Origin: Palsa-504 sp963769715 | GTDB taxonomy: Bacteria; Actinomycetota; Actinomycetes; Streptosporangiales; Streptosporangiaceae | Assembly (NCBI GenBank): GCA_963769715.1 | Contig: CAVYNE010000025.1 | Span: forward strand, 263,927 to 327,926 | Direction: 5' to 3' | Length of the DNA: 64,000 nucleotides | Part shown: piece after piece, positions 35,481 through 45,679 of the stretch | How positions within the stretch are numbered: the first letter of the stretch is position 1 | Layout of the letters: each line of letters begins with the position of its first letter | Made by a program: the position numbers and the translations under genes | The notes under the pieces: model-generated | What the model saw: the letters and a program-made list of their open reading frames with translations, nothing else | What the model was told of the DNA's origin: nothing | The model's database searches: none

Positions 35481-36503
35481 ATGGTCGAGATCCTGAACGC
35501 GCACGGCTCGAAGAACGACATCTTCGTGGCCGCGATGACGCCGCGCGATTTCACCTCCGACGATGACCTGCGCGCCTTCGTCCGCTGCCTGTGCGACCGG
35601 GGCGGCCCGTTCGGCGGGGACGGCATCTACTTCTACGACGCGGCGCCGGACGTCCCGCAGGCCTGGTTCTTCAACCCGGACGGCTCGTCCGCCGAGTTCT
35701 GCGGGAACGGCATGCGCTGCCTGGGGCGGGTGGTCCTGGACCGGCGCGGCGCCGACGCCGCCGTGATCCGCAGCGGCGGGGCGCAGTACACGGTCCGCCG
35801 CGCGGCCACCACTCCTGAGGGCGTCCGCCAGATCAGCCTCGAGCACCCGGCGGTCGACTTCGCTCCGACGACCCCCGTGGTGGCCGGCCGGAACCCGCTG
35901 ACCGAGGCCCGGCTGCCCGACCTCGACCCGGCGCTGGATTTCACCGCCGTCACCATCGGCAACCCCCACCTGGTCGCCGTCATCGACAAGTACGTCGAGT
36001 CCGATCTGATCGCGATGGGGGAGCGGGTGGCGGCCCGCCCGGACGTGTTCCCGGCCGGGGCGAACCTGTCGGTGCTGCTCCCGCTCGAGCCGGCCGAGGT
36101 CTTCGTCCGGACGTTCGAGCGCGGCGCCGGGCTCACCGCCTCGTGCGGCTCCGGCATGGCCGCTTCCCGCGCGGTCTACTCCCGCACCGGCCGGATCGAC
36201 CCCGAGCGCGGGGTCGTCGTCCGCAATGCCGGCGGGATGGCCACGGTGTCGCTGCTGGCCCGCCGTGGGCAGCACCAGCAGGACCAGTGGCACCCGGTCC
36301 TGCAGGGCAACGCCACGTTCGTCTACCGGGCCGAGGTCGACCCGGCCGCCCTGGCCCGGAGCGTGGCCGTCGGCGCGGAGCGCGAGCCTTACGCCGACGA
36401 GATCAGCGCCTACGCCGCCCTGGATGAGCGGAACGTCGCGCGCCTGCGCGCGGCCGGTGTCGAGACCGCGGCCTGGTCACAGGGCGCCAGTCAGATCAGA
36501 TAA
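35481..36503 (+). CDS. dapF: Diaminopimelate epimerase
   Basis: Interconverts LL- and meso-diaminopimelate for lysine and peptidoglycan. The 340-residue protein has the two-domain epimerase architecture: catalytic Cys in SAEFCGNGMRCLGR, second catalytic Cys in ASCGSGMAASR, and the GNPHLVA motif. It is longer than many DapF proteins because of a C-terminal extension (DEISAYAALDERNVARL). It overlaps the end of the converging decayed decarboxylase gene by 13 bases. It stands alone rather than with other dap genes. Confidence 0.9.
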   Translation: MVEILNAHGSKNDIFVAAMTPRDFTSDDDLRAFVRCLCDRGGPFGGDGIYFYDAAPDVPQAWFFNPDGSSAEFCGNGMRCLGRVVLDRRGADAAVIRSGGAQYTVRRAATTPEGVRQISLEHPAVDFAPTTPVVAGRNPLTEARLPDLDPALDFTAVTIGNPHLVAVIDKYVESDLIAMGERVAARPDVFPAGANLSVLLPLEPAEVFVRTFERGAGLTASCGSGMAASRAVYSRTGRIDPERGVVVRNAGGMATVSLLARRGQHQQDQWHPVLQGNATFVYRAEVDPAALARSVAVGAEREPYADEISAYAALDERNVARLRAAGVETAAWSQGASQIR

Positions 36504-37188
36504 GCCTCGCGGGTCTCGGCCGCGAACAGCTCGGCCGGCGACGGGGGCCGCCTGATCAGGCCCTGCTCGAAGGAGTACCGGATGAACGTGCGCAGCGTCT
36601 GCTCGTTCCCGGCCAGGCCATAGGTCCTACAAGTCAGCCCCCATCACGTTCTGCGTCCGCGTACGCCCACGGCAGCAGCGAGGCGCCCGCCGCCGTCTCG
36701 GCCAGCCGCGCCGCTGCCTCCCGCCGGGCCTGCTCGAAGGCCTGGCGGCGAGCATGTCCGCCAGCGTGGCCCCAGGCGGGACCGGCTCGATATCCACGCC
36801 GGGCGGCGGATCGTGCGCCCGCTTGGCCACCCGCCCGGGCTCGTGCAGCCCGCCGGTGCGGTAACGGACGGCAGCCACGGGCAACCCATGCCGTTCGGCC
36901 AAAATCCCGCGGATCCACACGTTGGCGGTCAGCTGGTACTCGGCCACCCCCACCACCCGGCCCGCCAGGCAGGCCGGCGTGGTGATCCCGCTGGCCGGGC
37001 TGACGTAAATCCCGTTGTGCCGGCGTCTCGGCGGCGTCGAACTCCCGGTGCCGCGTCATCCGGAAGAACGTCTCCCCGACCGGCAGCGCGAGGTAGGTCA
37101 GGTCGATCCCCTCGGGCTGGATGTCCCCGCGGGCCAGCGCGAAGGTCCGGTCGTAGGCTCCGCAGGCCAGGCTCAGCGGCACACGCAT
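36491..37188 (-). pseudogene. Remnant of a 4,5-dihydroxyphthalate decarboxylase-like gene
   Basis: Pieces in family order lie in several frames: MRVPLSLACGAYDRT, GIDLTYLALPVGETFFRMTRHREFD; then after a gap, VGVAEYQLTANVWIRGILAERHG, VRYRTGGLHEPGR; then after a second gap, AFEQARREAAARLAETAA, LLPWAYADAE; then YGLAGNEQTLRTFIRY and EAYLI before the stop. Two internal stretches (about 35 and 70 residues) are missing, and at least three frame changes are needed, so it is a dead gene. It probably encoded a periplasmic-binding-fold decarboxylase-like protein. It is read through in frame from the neighbouring kinase gene. Confidence 0.7.
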
Positions 37189-38115
37189 CGGCACAAACGT
37201 ATTCAATAGCATCCGTCCTAACGCTGGCTGCCGCACCACCAGAACGCCGGGGCACACCGAGACGATGAGGGTCCGGCCGGGCGCGGCGATCTCGCCGTCG
37301 ACCTGCCGCGGCAGGTCGACGTCCGCGCTGATCTGGACGCGGCGGGCTTGGAATCGCTCCAGCGAGCGGTCCTGGCGCCGGCCGCGGGCTAGCACCCGGC
37401 CCGCCACCTGCACCCAGCCCCAGGTGCCGGACGGAGCGAGGATGCCCACGTCGAGCAGGCCGTCGTCGAGCCTGGCCCCGGGCAGCAGGGTGAACCCGCC
37501 CGGCAGCAGGCCGGCGTTGGCCACCACCACGCACCGCGCCCGCCGCCGCAGCGGCTCGCCGTCCTCGAGGCGGACGGTGAAATCGCGCGGCGGCAGCGAC
37601 AGCTGCGTCATGCCGGACACCGCATAGGCGACCCAGCCGAACCGCCGCTTGAGCTGCTCGCGGGCCGCCCCTACGACGGCGGCGTCCAGGCCGATCCCGG
37701 CCATGGCGGCGAACCTGGCCGCGCCCCCGTCTGCCCGGGTTTCTATCCGGCCCAGGTCGATCCGGCGGTCCCGGCCGTCGAAGCCCACCTGCACCGCCCG
37801 GCCGGCCTTGGCCGGCAGGCCCAGCGCCCGCGCGGTCAGGTTGGCGGTGCCGAGCGGCACGATCGCCAGCGGCACGCCGGTGCCGGCCAGCGCCTCGGCG
37901 CAGGCCCGCACGGTGCCGTCACCGCCGGCCGCGAACACCAGGCTCGCCCCGGCGGCTACCGCGCGGCGGGTCAGCGCCAAGCCGTCCCCGGCCTCGCTGG
38001 TCGGCACGAGCCACGGGTCCCAGCCGCGGTCATCCGCCGCCCGCCGGCAGCGCCGCAGGAACCCCCGCGGATCGCGGAGCAGCGTCCGGTTGACCACGAA
38101 CGCGACCACGGGCAT
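36634..38115 (-). CDS. Diacylglycerol/lipid kinase, fused to decayed sequence
   Basis: The first ~305 residues are a DagK-type catalytic domain: GGDGTVRACAEAL at residues 64-76, PLGTANLTARALGLP, and the C-terminal beta domain ending at VLVVRQPALGR. These enzymes phosphorylate lipids with ATP at the membrane. The frame then runs on without a stop into the remnant of a decarboxylase-like gene (from residue 310), so the true protein should end near 37190; the original stop appears lost. It is the last gene of the pgi-gnd-zwf group, 19 bases after zwf. The long tail past residue 310 should not be treated as functional. Confidence 0.8.
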   Translation of the reverse strand: MPVVAFVVNRTLLRDPRGFLRRCRRAADDRGWDPWLVPTSEAGDGLALTRRAVAAGASLVFAAGGDGTVRACAEALAGTGVPLAIVPLGTANLTARALGLPAKAGRAVQVGFDGRDRRIDLGRIETRADGGAARFAAMAGIGLDAAVVGAAREQLKRRFGWVAYAVSGMTQLSLPPRDFTVRLEDGEPLRRRARCVVVANAGLLPGGFTLLPGARLDDGLLDVGILAPSGTWGWVQVAGRVLARGRRQDRSLERFQARRVQISADVDLPRQVDGEIAAPGRTLIVSVCPGVLVVRQPALGRMLLNTFVPMRVPLSLACGAYDRTFALARGDIQPEGIDLTYLALPVGETFFRMTRHREFDAAETPAQRDLRQPGQRDHHAGLPGGPGGGGGRVPADRQRVDPRDFGRTAWVARGCRPLPHRRAARARAGGQAGARSAARRGYRAGPAWGHAGGHARRQAFEQARREAAARLAETAAGASLLPWAYADAERDGG

Positions 38116-38134
38116 GGCCCCATTCTGCGCCGCC

Positions 38135-39577
38135 CTAGCTGTCTGGCAGGTGCCACCGGTACGGCGCGATCAGCTTGCCAATCGACGGCGGGCCCCACGA
38201 CCCGGGCTCGTAGAGTTCGACGGGCGGCGGGTTTTCCAGCAGCGGCTGGGAGATCTCCCACACCCGCTCGACCCCGTCCGACCTGGTGAACAGCGACTGA
38301 TCGCCGATCATGGCGAGCAGGATGAGCCGCTCGTAGCCCTCGAGCGCGTTGGCGATGGCGAAGGAGTCCTTGTAGCTGAACACCATCTTGGAGTCGCCTA
38401 GGCTGAGCTCGGGGCCCGGCACCTTGGCCAGGAACTCGACGGTGATCGAGCCGGGGTCGGCGAAGTCGATAACGATCTCGTTCACCCGGCCGGCCGGGAC
38501 GTCGTGCCGGTGCGCGCGGAACATGCGCAGCGGCGGCTCGCGGAAGCCGAGCGTGATGACCTGGCGCGAGGCGCCCATCGACTTGCCGGAACGCAGGTAG
38601 AACGGCACGCCGTGCCAGCGCCAGTTTTCCACCTCGACCCGCATCGCCGCCAGCGTCTCGGTATCCGAGTCGGGCCGGACGCCGGACTCGGAGGTGTACC
38701 CCCGGTACTGGCCGCGGACCACGTGCCCGGTGTCGATCGGCTTCAGCGCATCGAACACCTTCTCCTTCTCGTCCCGCATTGGCTTTTCCGACAGCGACAC
38801 GGGCGGCTCCATGGCCACGAACCCCATCACCTGGAACAGGTGGGTCACGATCATGTCCCGGTAGGCGCCGGTCGCGTCGTAGAACGCGGACCGGCCCTCG
38901 ATCAACAGCGTCTCCGGCACGTCGATCTGCACGTACCGGATGTGATCACGGTTCCAGATCGGCTCGAACAGCCCGTTCGCGAACCGGAACGCGAGGATGT
39001 TGTCGACCGACTCCTTGCCCAGGAAGTGATCGATACGGAAGACCTGCGACTCGTCGAAGACCGCGTGCACCGCCTGGTTCAGCTTGCGGGCGGACTCCAG
39101 GTCGGTGCCGAACGGCTTCTCGATGATCACCCGGGTTTCGCTGGTGGCCAGGCCCGAGGCGCCGAGCATGCCGACGACCGAGGTGAACGCGGTCGGCGGA
39201 ACGGCCAGGTGGTAGAGCCGCCGCGGCGAGCCGCCGATCTCCTTCTCCGCCCGCTGGATCGCCGCCTCGAGCTCGGAGGTGTTCCCTGGTTCGGCCGCCG
39301 CGAACGACAGGCGCTCGGCAAAAGACGGCCAGGATGGATCGCTCGGCTTGGTGATGCAGAAGTCGGCGCACGCCTGCTCGGCGCGGGCGCGGAACTGCTC
39401 GCCGGTCAGCGCATTCGCCGGCGGCGCCGAACCGATAATGCGGTACTCGCGCGGCAGCAGGTCGGCCGCGTGCAGGTGGAAGAACCCGGGCAGCAGCTTG
39501 CGCTTGGCCAGGTCGCCGGTGGCGCCGAACAGCACGATGACGTGGTTCTCCGGCCGCGGGGATCCGTCACTACTCAT
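38135..39577 (-). CDS. zwf: Glucose-6-phosphate 1-dehydrogenase
   Basis: First enzyme of the oxidative pentose phosphate pathway, making 6-phosphogluconolactone and NADPH. The 480-residue protein has the N-terminal LFGATGDLAKRKLLP cofactor motif, IIEKPFGTDL, and the RIDHFLGKE active-site signature. It lies between gnd (8-base gap) and the lipid kinase gene (19-base gap), so it is in a pgi-gnd-zwf operon. No opcA, tal or pgl is visible. ATG 39577 (MSSDGSPRPENHVIVLF) is the shortest start compatible with the cofactor motif. Confidence 0.95.
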   Translation of the reverse strand: MSSDGSPRPENHVIVLFGATGDLAKRKLLPGFFHLHAADLLPREYRIIGSAPPANALTGEQFRARAEQACADFCITKPSDPSWPSFAERLSFAAAEPGNTSELEAAIQRAEKEIGGSPRRLYHLAVPPTAFTSVVGMLGASGLATSETRVIIEKPFGTDLESARKLNQAVHAVFDESQVFRIDHFLGKESVDNILAFRFANGLFEPIWNRDHIRYVQIDVPETLLIEGRSAFYDATGAYRDMIVTHLFQVMGFVAMEPPVSLSEKPMRDEKEKVFDALKPIDTGHVVRGQYRGYTSESGVRPDSDTETLAAMRVEVENWRWHGVPFYLRSGKSMGASRQVITLGFREPPLRMFRAHRHDVPAGRVNEIVIDFADPGSITVEFLAKVPGPELSLGDSKMVFSYKDSFAIANALEGYERLILLAMIGDQSLFTRSDGVERVWEISQPLLENPPPVELYEPGSWGPPSIGKLIAPYRWHLPDS

Positions 39578-39585
39578 GGGGACGC

Positions 39586-40617
39586 TCAGGCCTTCTTCTT
39601 CTCCGCGTGCCCGCCGAACTCCGAGCGCATCGCCGACAGGATCTTCGCGGTGAACTCGCCGTTGTCCCGGGACTCGAACCGCTCGTACAGCGAGGCGGCG
39701 ATGACCGAGGCGGGCACGCCGGTGTCCACCGCGGCCAGCACGGTCCACCGGCCCTCGCCGGAATCGGATACATGCCCGCTGAAGTCCTTCAGGTCGGGCG
39801 ACTTGGCGAAGGCGGCGGCGGTCAGGTCGACCAGCCAGGAGCTGACCACCGAGCCGCGCCGCCACACCTCGGCCACCTCGCCGGCGTCGATCGTGTACTG
39901 GTACGCCCAGGGGTCGCGCAGCGGCGTGGTCTCCGCGTCGATTTCCTCCTGGTGCAGGCCCGCGTCGGCGTGCTTGATGATCGACAGGCCCTCGGCGATC
40001 GCGGCCATCATGCCGTACTCGACCCCGTTGTGCACCATCTTGACGAAGTGCCCGGCGCCGTTCGGGCCGCAGTGCAGGTAACCGTCCTCGGCGGTGGTGT
40101 GCCTGGTCCGGCCCGGGGTCTGCTCCGCGCTGCCCCGGCCGGGGGCGATGGTCCTGAATATCGGGTCCAGGTGCTGAACCGGCTCGTCCTGGCCGCCGAT
40201 CATCAGGCAGTAGCCCCGCTCAAGACCCCATACCCCACCACTCGTCCCGACGTCCACGAAGTGGATGCCGTCGCGCTCGAGGTCCTTGGCCCGGGTGATG
40301 TCGTCGCGGTAGTAGGAGTTCCCGCCGTCGATCACCATGTCGCCGGCCTCGAGCAGCGGCCGCAGCTCGCCGAGCGTCCGCTCGACGATGCCGGCCGGGA
40401 TCATGATCCAGATGGCCCGCGGCTTGTCCAGCTTGGCCACGAAGTCCGCCAGGCTCTCCGCCCCGACCGCGCCCTCGGCGGCCAACGACTTGACCACGTC
40501 GGGATTCCGGTCGTAGGCCACGCAGCGGTGGCCGTCGCGCATCAGCCGGCGGACGAGGTTCGCGCCCATCCGGCCGAGCCCGATCATCCCCAGTTGCATC
40601 GGCGTATCAGTTGGCAT
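39586..40617 (-). CDS. gnd: 6-phosphogluconate dehydrogenase, decarboxylating (short form)
   Basis: Oxidises 6-phosphogluconate to ribulose-5-phosphate and CO2. It is the ~340-residue short form: Rossmann IGLGRMGANLVRR, DGGNSYYRDD, and the catalytic GAGHFVKMVHNGVEYG stretch with Lys and His-Asn. ATG 40617 precedes PTDTPMQLGMIGLG, and a second Met six codons on (40599) is possible. It sits between pgi (35-base gap) and zwf (8-base gap), consistent with one transcript for glucose-6-phosphate partition. Confidence 0.93.
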   Translation of the reverse strand: MPTDTPMQLGMIGLGRMGANLVRRLMRDGHRCVAYDRNPDVVKSLAAEGAVGAESLADFVAKLDKPRAIWIMIPAGIVERTLGELRPLLEAGDMVIDGGNSYYRDDITRAKDLERDGIHFVDVGTSGGVWGLERGYCLMIGGQDEPVQHLDPIFRTIAPGRGSAEQTPGRTRHTTAEDGYLHCGPNGAGHFVKMVHNGVEYGMMAAIAEGLSIIKHADAGLHQEEIDAETTPLRDPWAYQYTIDAGEVAEVWRRGSVVSSWLVDLTAAAFAKSPDLKDFSGHVSDSGEGRWTVLAAVDTGVPASVIAASLYERFESRDNGEFTAKILSAMRSEFGGHAEKKKA

Positions 40618-40652
40618 GGCTGGTCCGTCCTTCTGTATTGTCGGCGAGCCCG

Positions 40653-42284
<1,632 letters not shown>

Positions 42285-42440
42285 GTTCTGCCTCCTCGCG
42301 TCGGCCTGCTGTTTCCCCCACGGAATAGTTTCATGCCCTCATCCGCGTCCGCCGCCTGCCTGGCGATAACATGGTGACGCACGGGCGTCATCTGTAGTAA
42401 TGCCTATCCGCATACCTAAATCCAGCCACGGCGGTAGCCG

Positions 42441-44858
42441 TCAGCGCGGCTGAGCAGACCGGTCGCCCTTCTTCCCTCGCACGTAATCGATCCATTCAGC
42501 GGCGGCCAGCGTGTCCGGGTGGTCCGGGCCGAGCCTGCGCTCCAGGTGCGGCAGCAGATCCCGGAATTCGTCCTCCGCCCCGGCATGGTCCCCGCCCGCT
42601 GCCATCTCCCGGGCAATGCTGAACCAGAGGACCAGCGTGACCGGGTGGTCCGGGCCGAACCTGCGCTCCAGGTGCGGCAGCACATCCCGGAATTCGTCCT
42701 CCGCCCCGGCGTGATCCCCGCCCGCTGCCATCTCCCGGGCGATGCTGAACCGGGTGGCCAGCGTGTCCGGGTGGTCCGGGCCGAGCCTGCGCCGCAGGTG
42801 GGGCAGCAGCTCGCGGAACTGGGCCTCCGCCCCGGCGTGGTCACCGCGCGCCGCCATCTCCTGGGCGATGCTGAACCGGACGATCAGCGTGTCCGGGTGA
42901 TCCGGCCCCAGCGTCCGCCGCCGGGCCGCGAACACGTCCCGGAACTGGGCCTCGGCCGCGGCGTGGTCGCCGCGCGCCGCCATCTCCTGGGCGATGTTGA
43001 ACCGGGTGGCCAGCGTGTCCGGGTGGTCCGGGCCGAGCCTGCGCTCCAGGTGGGGCAGCAGCTCGCGGAACTGGGCCTCCGCCCCGGCGTGGTCGCCGCG
43101 CGCCGCCATCTCCCGGGCGATGCTGAACCGGACGATCAGCATGTCCGGGTGATCCTGGCCCAGGGTTCGCGTCTGTCCGGCCAGCACATCCAGGAACTGG
43201 GCCTCGGCCGCGGCGTGGTCGCCGCGCGCCGCCATCTCCTGGGCGATGCTGAACCGGGTGGCCAGCGTGTCCGGGTGATCTTGGCCCAGCGTCCGCTGCC
43301 GGGCGGCGAGCACGTCCCGGAACAGGTCCTCCGCTCCGGCGTGGTCGCCGCGCGCCGCCATCTCCTGGGCGATGCTGAACCAGGCGGCCAGCGTGTCCGC
43401 ATGATTCAGCCCCAGCGTCCGCTGCCGGGCGGCGAACACGTCCCGGCACAGGTCCTCCGCTCCGGCGTGGTCGCCGCGCGCCGCCATCTCCTGGGCGATG
43501 CTGAACCGGGCGGCCAGCGTGTCCGGGTGATCCCGGCCCAGCGTCCGCTGCCGCGCCGCGAACACGTCCCGGAACTCGGCCTCCGCTCCGGCGTGGTCGC
43601 CGCGCGCCGCCATCTCCTGGGCGATGCTGAACCAGGCGGCCAGCGTGTCCGGGTGATCCCGGCCCAGCGTCCGCTGCCGCGCCGCGAACACGTCCCGGAA
43701 CTCGGCCTCCGCCGCGGCGTGGTCGCCGCGCCCTGCCGTCTCCTGGCCGATGCCGAACCGGGTGGCCAGCGTGTCGGCATGATCTGGGCCGAGCGTATGC
43801 TCCTGCTCGGCCAAGGTCCGCAGGTGTAGCGCGATGGCCTCGTCTGAACCCCTGGCCTCGGAGTCGGCCGCCGCCAAGCTGGCATGAGTAGCCAGCGTGT
43901 CGGCGTGGTCCAGCCCCAGCTTGTACTGCTGATCGGTCAAAGACCGCTGGTGCAGCGCGACGGCCACATCGCAGTCGTATCGCTGCAGCCCGAACGCCAT
44001 ACGCAGCGCATCGGCGAATTCCCCGCAACTGGCATAACGACCTTCGGGAGCCTTCGCCAGGGCCCGCAGCAGGACGTCATCCACGGCGGGCGGAAGGCCG
44101 GGTTGCCGCGACGTCAACCGCGGCGGCGGCGCCGATAGCTGTGCGTAAAGTACCGCCATGCCTTCATCCCTGGGAAATGGCGGCTGGCCGGACAGCAAGA
44201 CGAACGCCGCACACGCCAGCGCGTACTCATCGGTACGTGCGTCGACTCGGTGACCTTGTATCTGCTCAGGCGCGCAGTAAATCGGCGTCCCCAGGACGTG
44301 CCCCGTTCCGGTCAGGCTCGTCGACGACAGCGCACCTTTGGTCAGCCCGAAATCTGACAGGTACACATGGTCGGGCCGCCTGGGTCGCGCGTCCAGGAGC
44401 ATATTGCCCGGCTTGACATCACGGTGCACCAGTCCGGCGGCATGGGCGGCATCTAGGGCCGAGGCCACCGCGGAGATAATCGCAGCCGCCCGCGCCATGG
44501 GCAGCGGGCCTTCCCGGTACACCAGCGTCCCCACATCGCCGCCCGGTACATACCGCATGGCGATGAACAGCATCCCATCCGCATCACCTGCCTCGAATAC
44601 CGGGATGATGTGCGGATCATCCACTGCTGCCGCAGACCGGGATTCACGAATGAAACGGTGCCGGAATGTCTCGTCCGACGCCAGCGCCGGCGAAAGGATC
44701 TTGAGCGCTACCTGCCGCTGCAGCCGCTCATCCTGGGCCCGGAACACAACCGCCATTCCACCCTGGCCAATCTGCTCCTCTAGGCGGTATCCCGCGACCC
44801 GCGAGCCGACGGAAAAGCCGGCCGAGAACCCGGCGGCTCCAGGTCCCTCCTCGCCCAT
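42441..44858 (-). CDS. Ser/Thr kinase with 42-residue TPR-like repeats
   Basis: 805 residues. N-terminal Hanks kinase: GQGGMAVV loop at residues 31-38, Lys53, HRDVKPGN, DFGLTKG, GTPIYCAPEQ; all catalytic residues intact. After residue ~315 come 11 full repeats and one partial of 42 residues (LG-DHPDTL---FSIAQEMAARGDHAGAEA-FRD), close to the repeats of the NB-ARC/TPR genes. There is no transmembrane segment, so it is cytosolic. The ATG at 44858 follows ggaggtgtg; a longer frame from 44954 is Arg-rich and unlikely. It is divergent from an NB-ARC/TPR paralogue, with 821 bases between. Confidence 0.88.
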   Translation of the reverse strand: MGEEGPGAAGFSAGFSVGSRVAGYRLEEQIGQGGMAVVFRAQDERLQRQVALKILSPALASDETFRHRFIRESRSAAAVDDPHIIPVFEAGDADGMLFIAMRYVPGGDVGTLVYREGPLPMARAAAIISAVASALDAAHAAGLVHRDVKPGNMLLDARPRRPDHVYLSDFGLTKGALSSTSLTGTGHVLGTPIYCAPEQIQGHRVDARTDEYALACAAFVLLSGQPPFPRDEGMAVLYAQLSAPPPRLTSRQPGLPPAVDDVLLRALAKAPEGRYASCGEFADALRMAFGLQRYDCDVAVALHQRSLTDQQYKLGLDHADTLATHASLAAADSEARGSDEAIALHLRTLAEQEHTLGPDHADTLATRFGIGQETAGRGDHAAAEAEFRDVFAARQRTLGRDHPDTLAAWFSIAQEMAARGDHAGAEAEFRDVFAARQRTLGRDHPDTLAARFSIAQEMAARGDHAGAEDLCRDVFAARQRTLGLNHADTLAAWFSIAQEMAARGDHAGAEDLFRDVLAARQRTLGQDHPDTLATRFSIAQEMAARGDHAAAEAQFLDVLAGQTRTLGQDHPDMLIVRFSIAREMAARGDHAGAEAQFRELLPHLERRLGPDHPDTLATRFNIAQEMAARGDHAAAEAQFRDVFAARRRTLGPDHPDTLIVRFSIAQEMAARGDHAGAEAQFRELLPHLRRRLGPDHPDTLATRFSIAREMAAGGDHAGAEDEFRDVLPHLERRFGPDHPVTLVLWFSIAREMAAGGDHAGAEDEFRDLLPHLERRLGPDHPDTLAAAEWIDYVRGKKGDRSAQPR
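42475..43926 (-). repeat. 126-bp tandem repeats (11 full units plus one partial) in the kinase gene
   Basis: Each unit encodes 42 residues. Neighbouring units share long identical DNA stretches, including synonymous sites (for example ctcctgggcgatgctgaacc), implying recent expansion or gene conversion rather than old TPRs. Confidence 0.9.
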
Positions 44859-45679
44859 CACACCTCCAGGACCCACGGGTCCTCTTCTGCCTCTTCGGCT
44901 CCTGTGCGGTCGGGCCTGGCGGGAATGGATAGTCCGGACGTCCTGCCACGTCACAGGCGCGTATCAGCACATCCGGGTCCGTGCCGTACTGCTCGAGCAA
45001 GGCGACCAGCGGCGTTTAGCTCGTCAGAGCAGCCTCCGGACCGCGCAGCGACTGCTCGTCCCTTTCCCCGTAGGCAGCATGCCCAGTCAACCCGGCCATC
45101 GGGGTCCCGGCAAGCGGAATGAAAGAATACAGATGACAGAGTCGGTCGTCGACTTCCGGCTCCGGTCACGCACCTCAGCGCCCCGGCGCAGATTTGCTTT
45201 TGCCGCAGGCCCCCGGTTCCTAAGTTACCGGGACGGCAACAATCGTGACCCGACTTGCTGCCGCCACGTCCCCGGAGTGATGTTGAGAAGGCGGCCTCGC
45301 GACTGAAGAGTATTGAAGCGCTAATTGATTCTATTGTTACTCGAGTATTTCACTTTCATGGACCTTTCCGGCAGGGAGGCCCGGCCCCCGCGCTTTCCCT
45401 TGCTCGTACGCTAGCCTGGTGTCTCGGGATGATGCGAGAATCCGGCCTGATCTCTCACGACCGAACCGCTGCCGACCCTGTAGATCAGAATCAGCCCAGC
45501 CTGGGCGTATGCGTCTCAAGGGAGGATGCCGTGTGGGTGAGGACTGCCCTACCTCGGGCGCCGGCCCCGTTAACTGGCCGCGACCCCGCCGAGGTCGCCC
45601 TCCGGGGTAATGCTCTTCCGGATTGTCCGTCGACCGCTCCCGCGGGACGTCGCCGCCACGACTCCCGGGAGGAGGCCCG
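44859..45679. other. Divergent intergenic region between kinase-TPR and NB-ARC/TPR genes
   Basis: 821 bases without a gene I can support. Small frames exist: 45133-45306 (57 residues), 45414-45683 and a short one from about 45532, whose stop overlaps the next ATG as ATGA. None shows a motif, and codon use is unclear. The AT-rich strip at 45305-45360 is a likely promoter for the plus-strand gene. Confidence 0.5.

Noticed and set aside
36957..37534. A minus-strand frame within the lipid kinase region
   Set aside because: Out of frame with the DagK domain and decarboxylase remnant; Arg/Gly-rich shadow.
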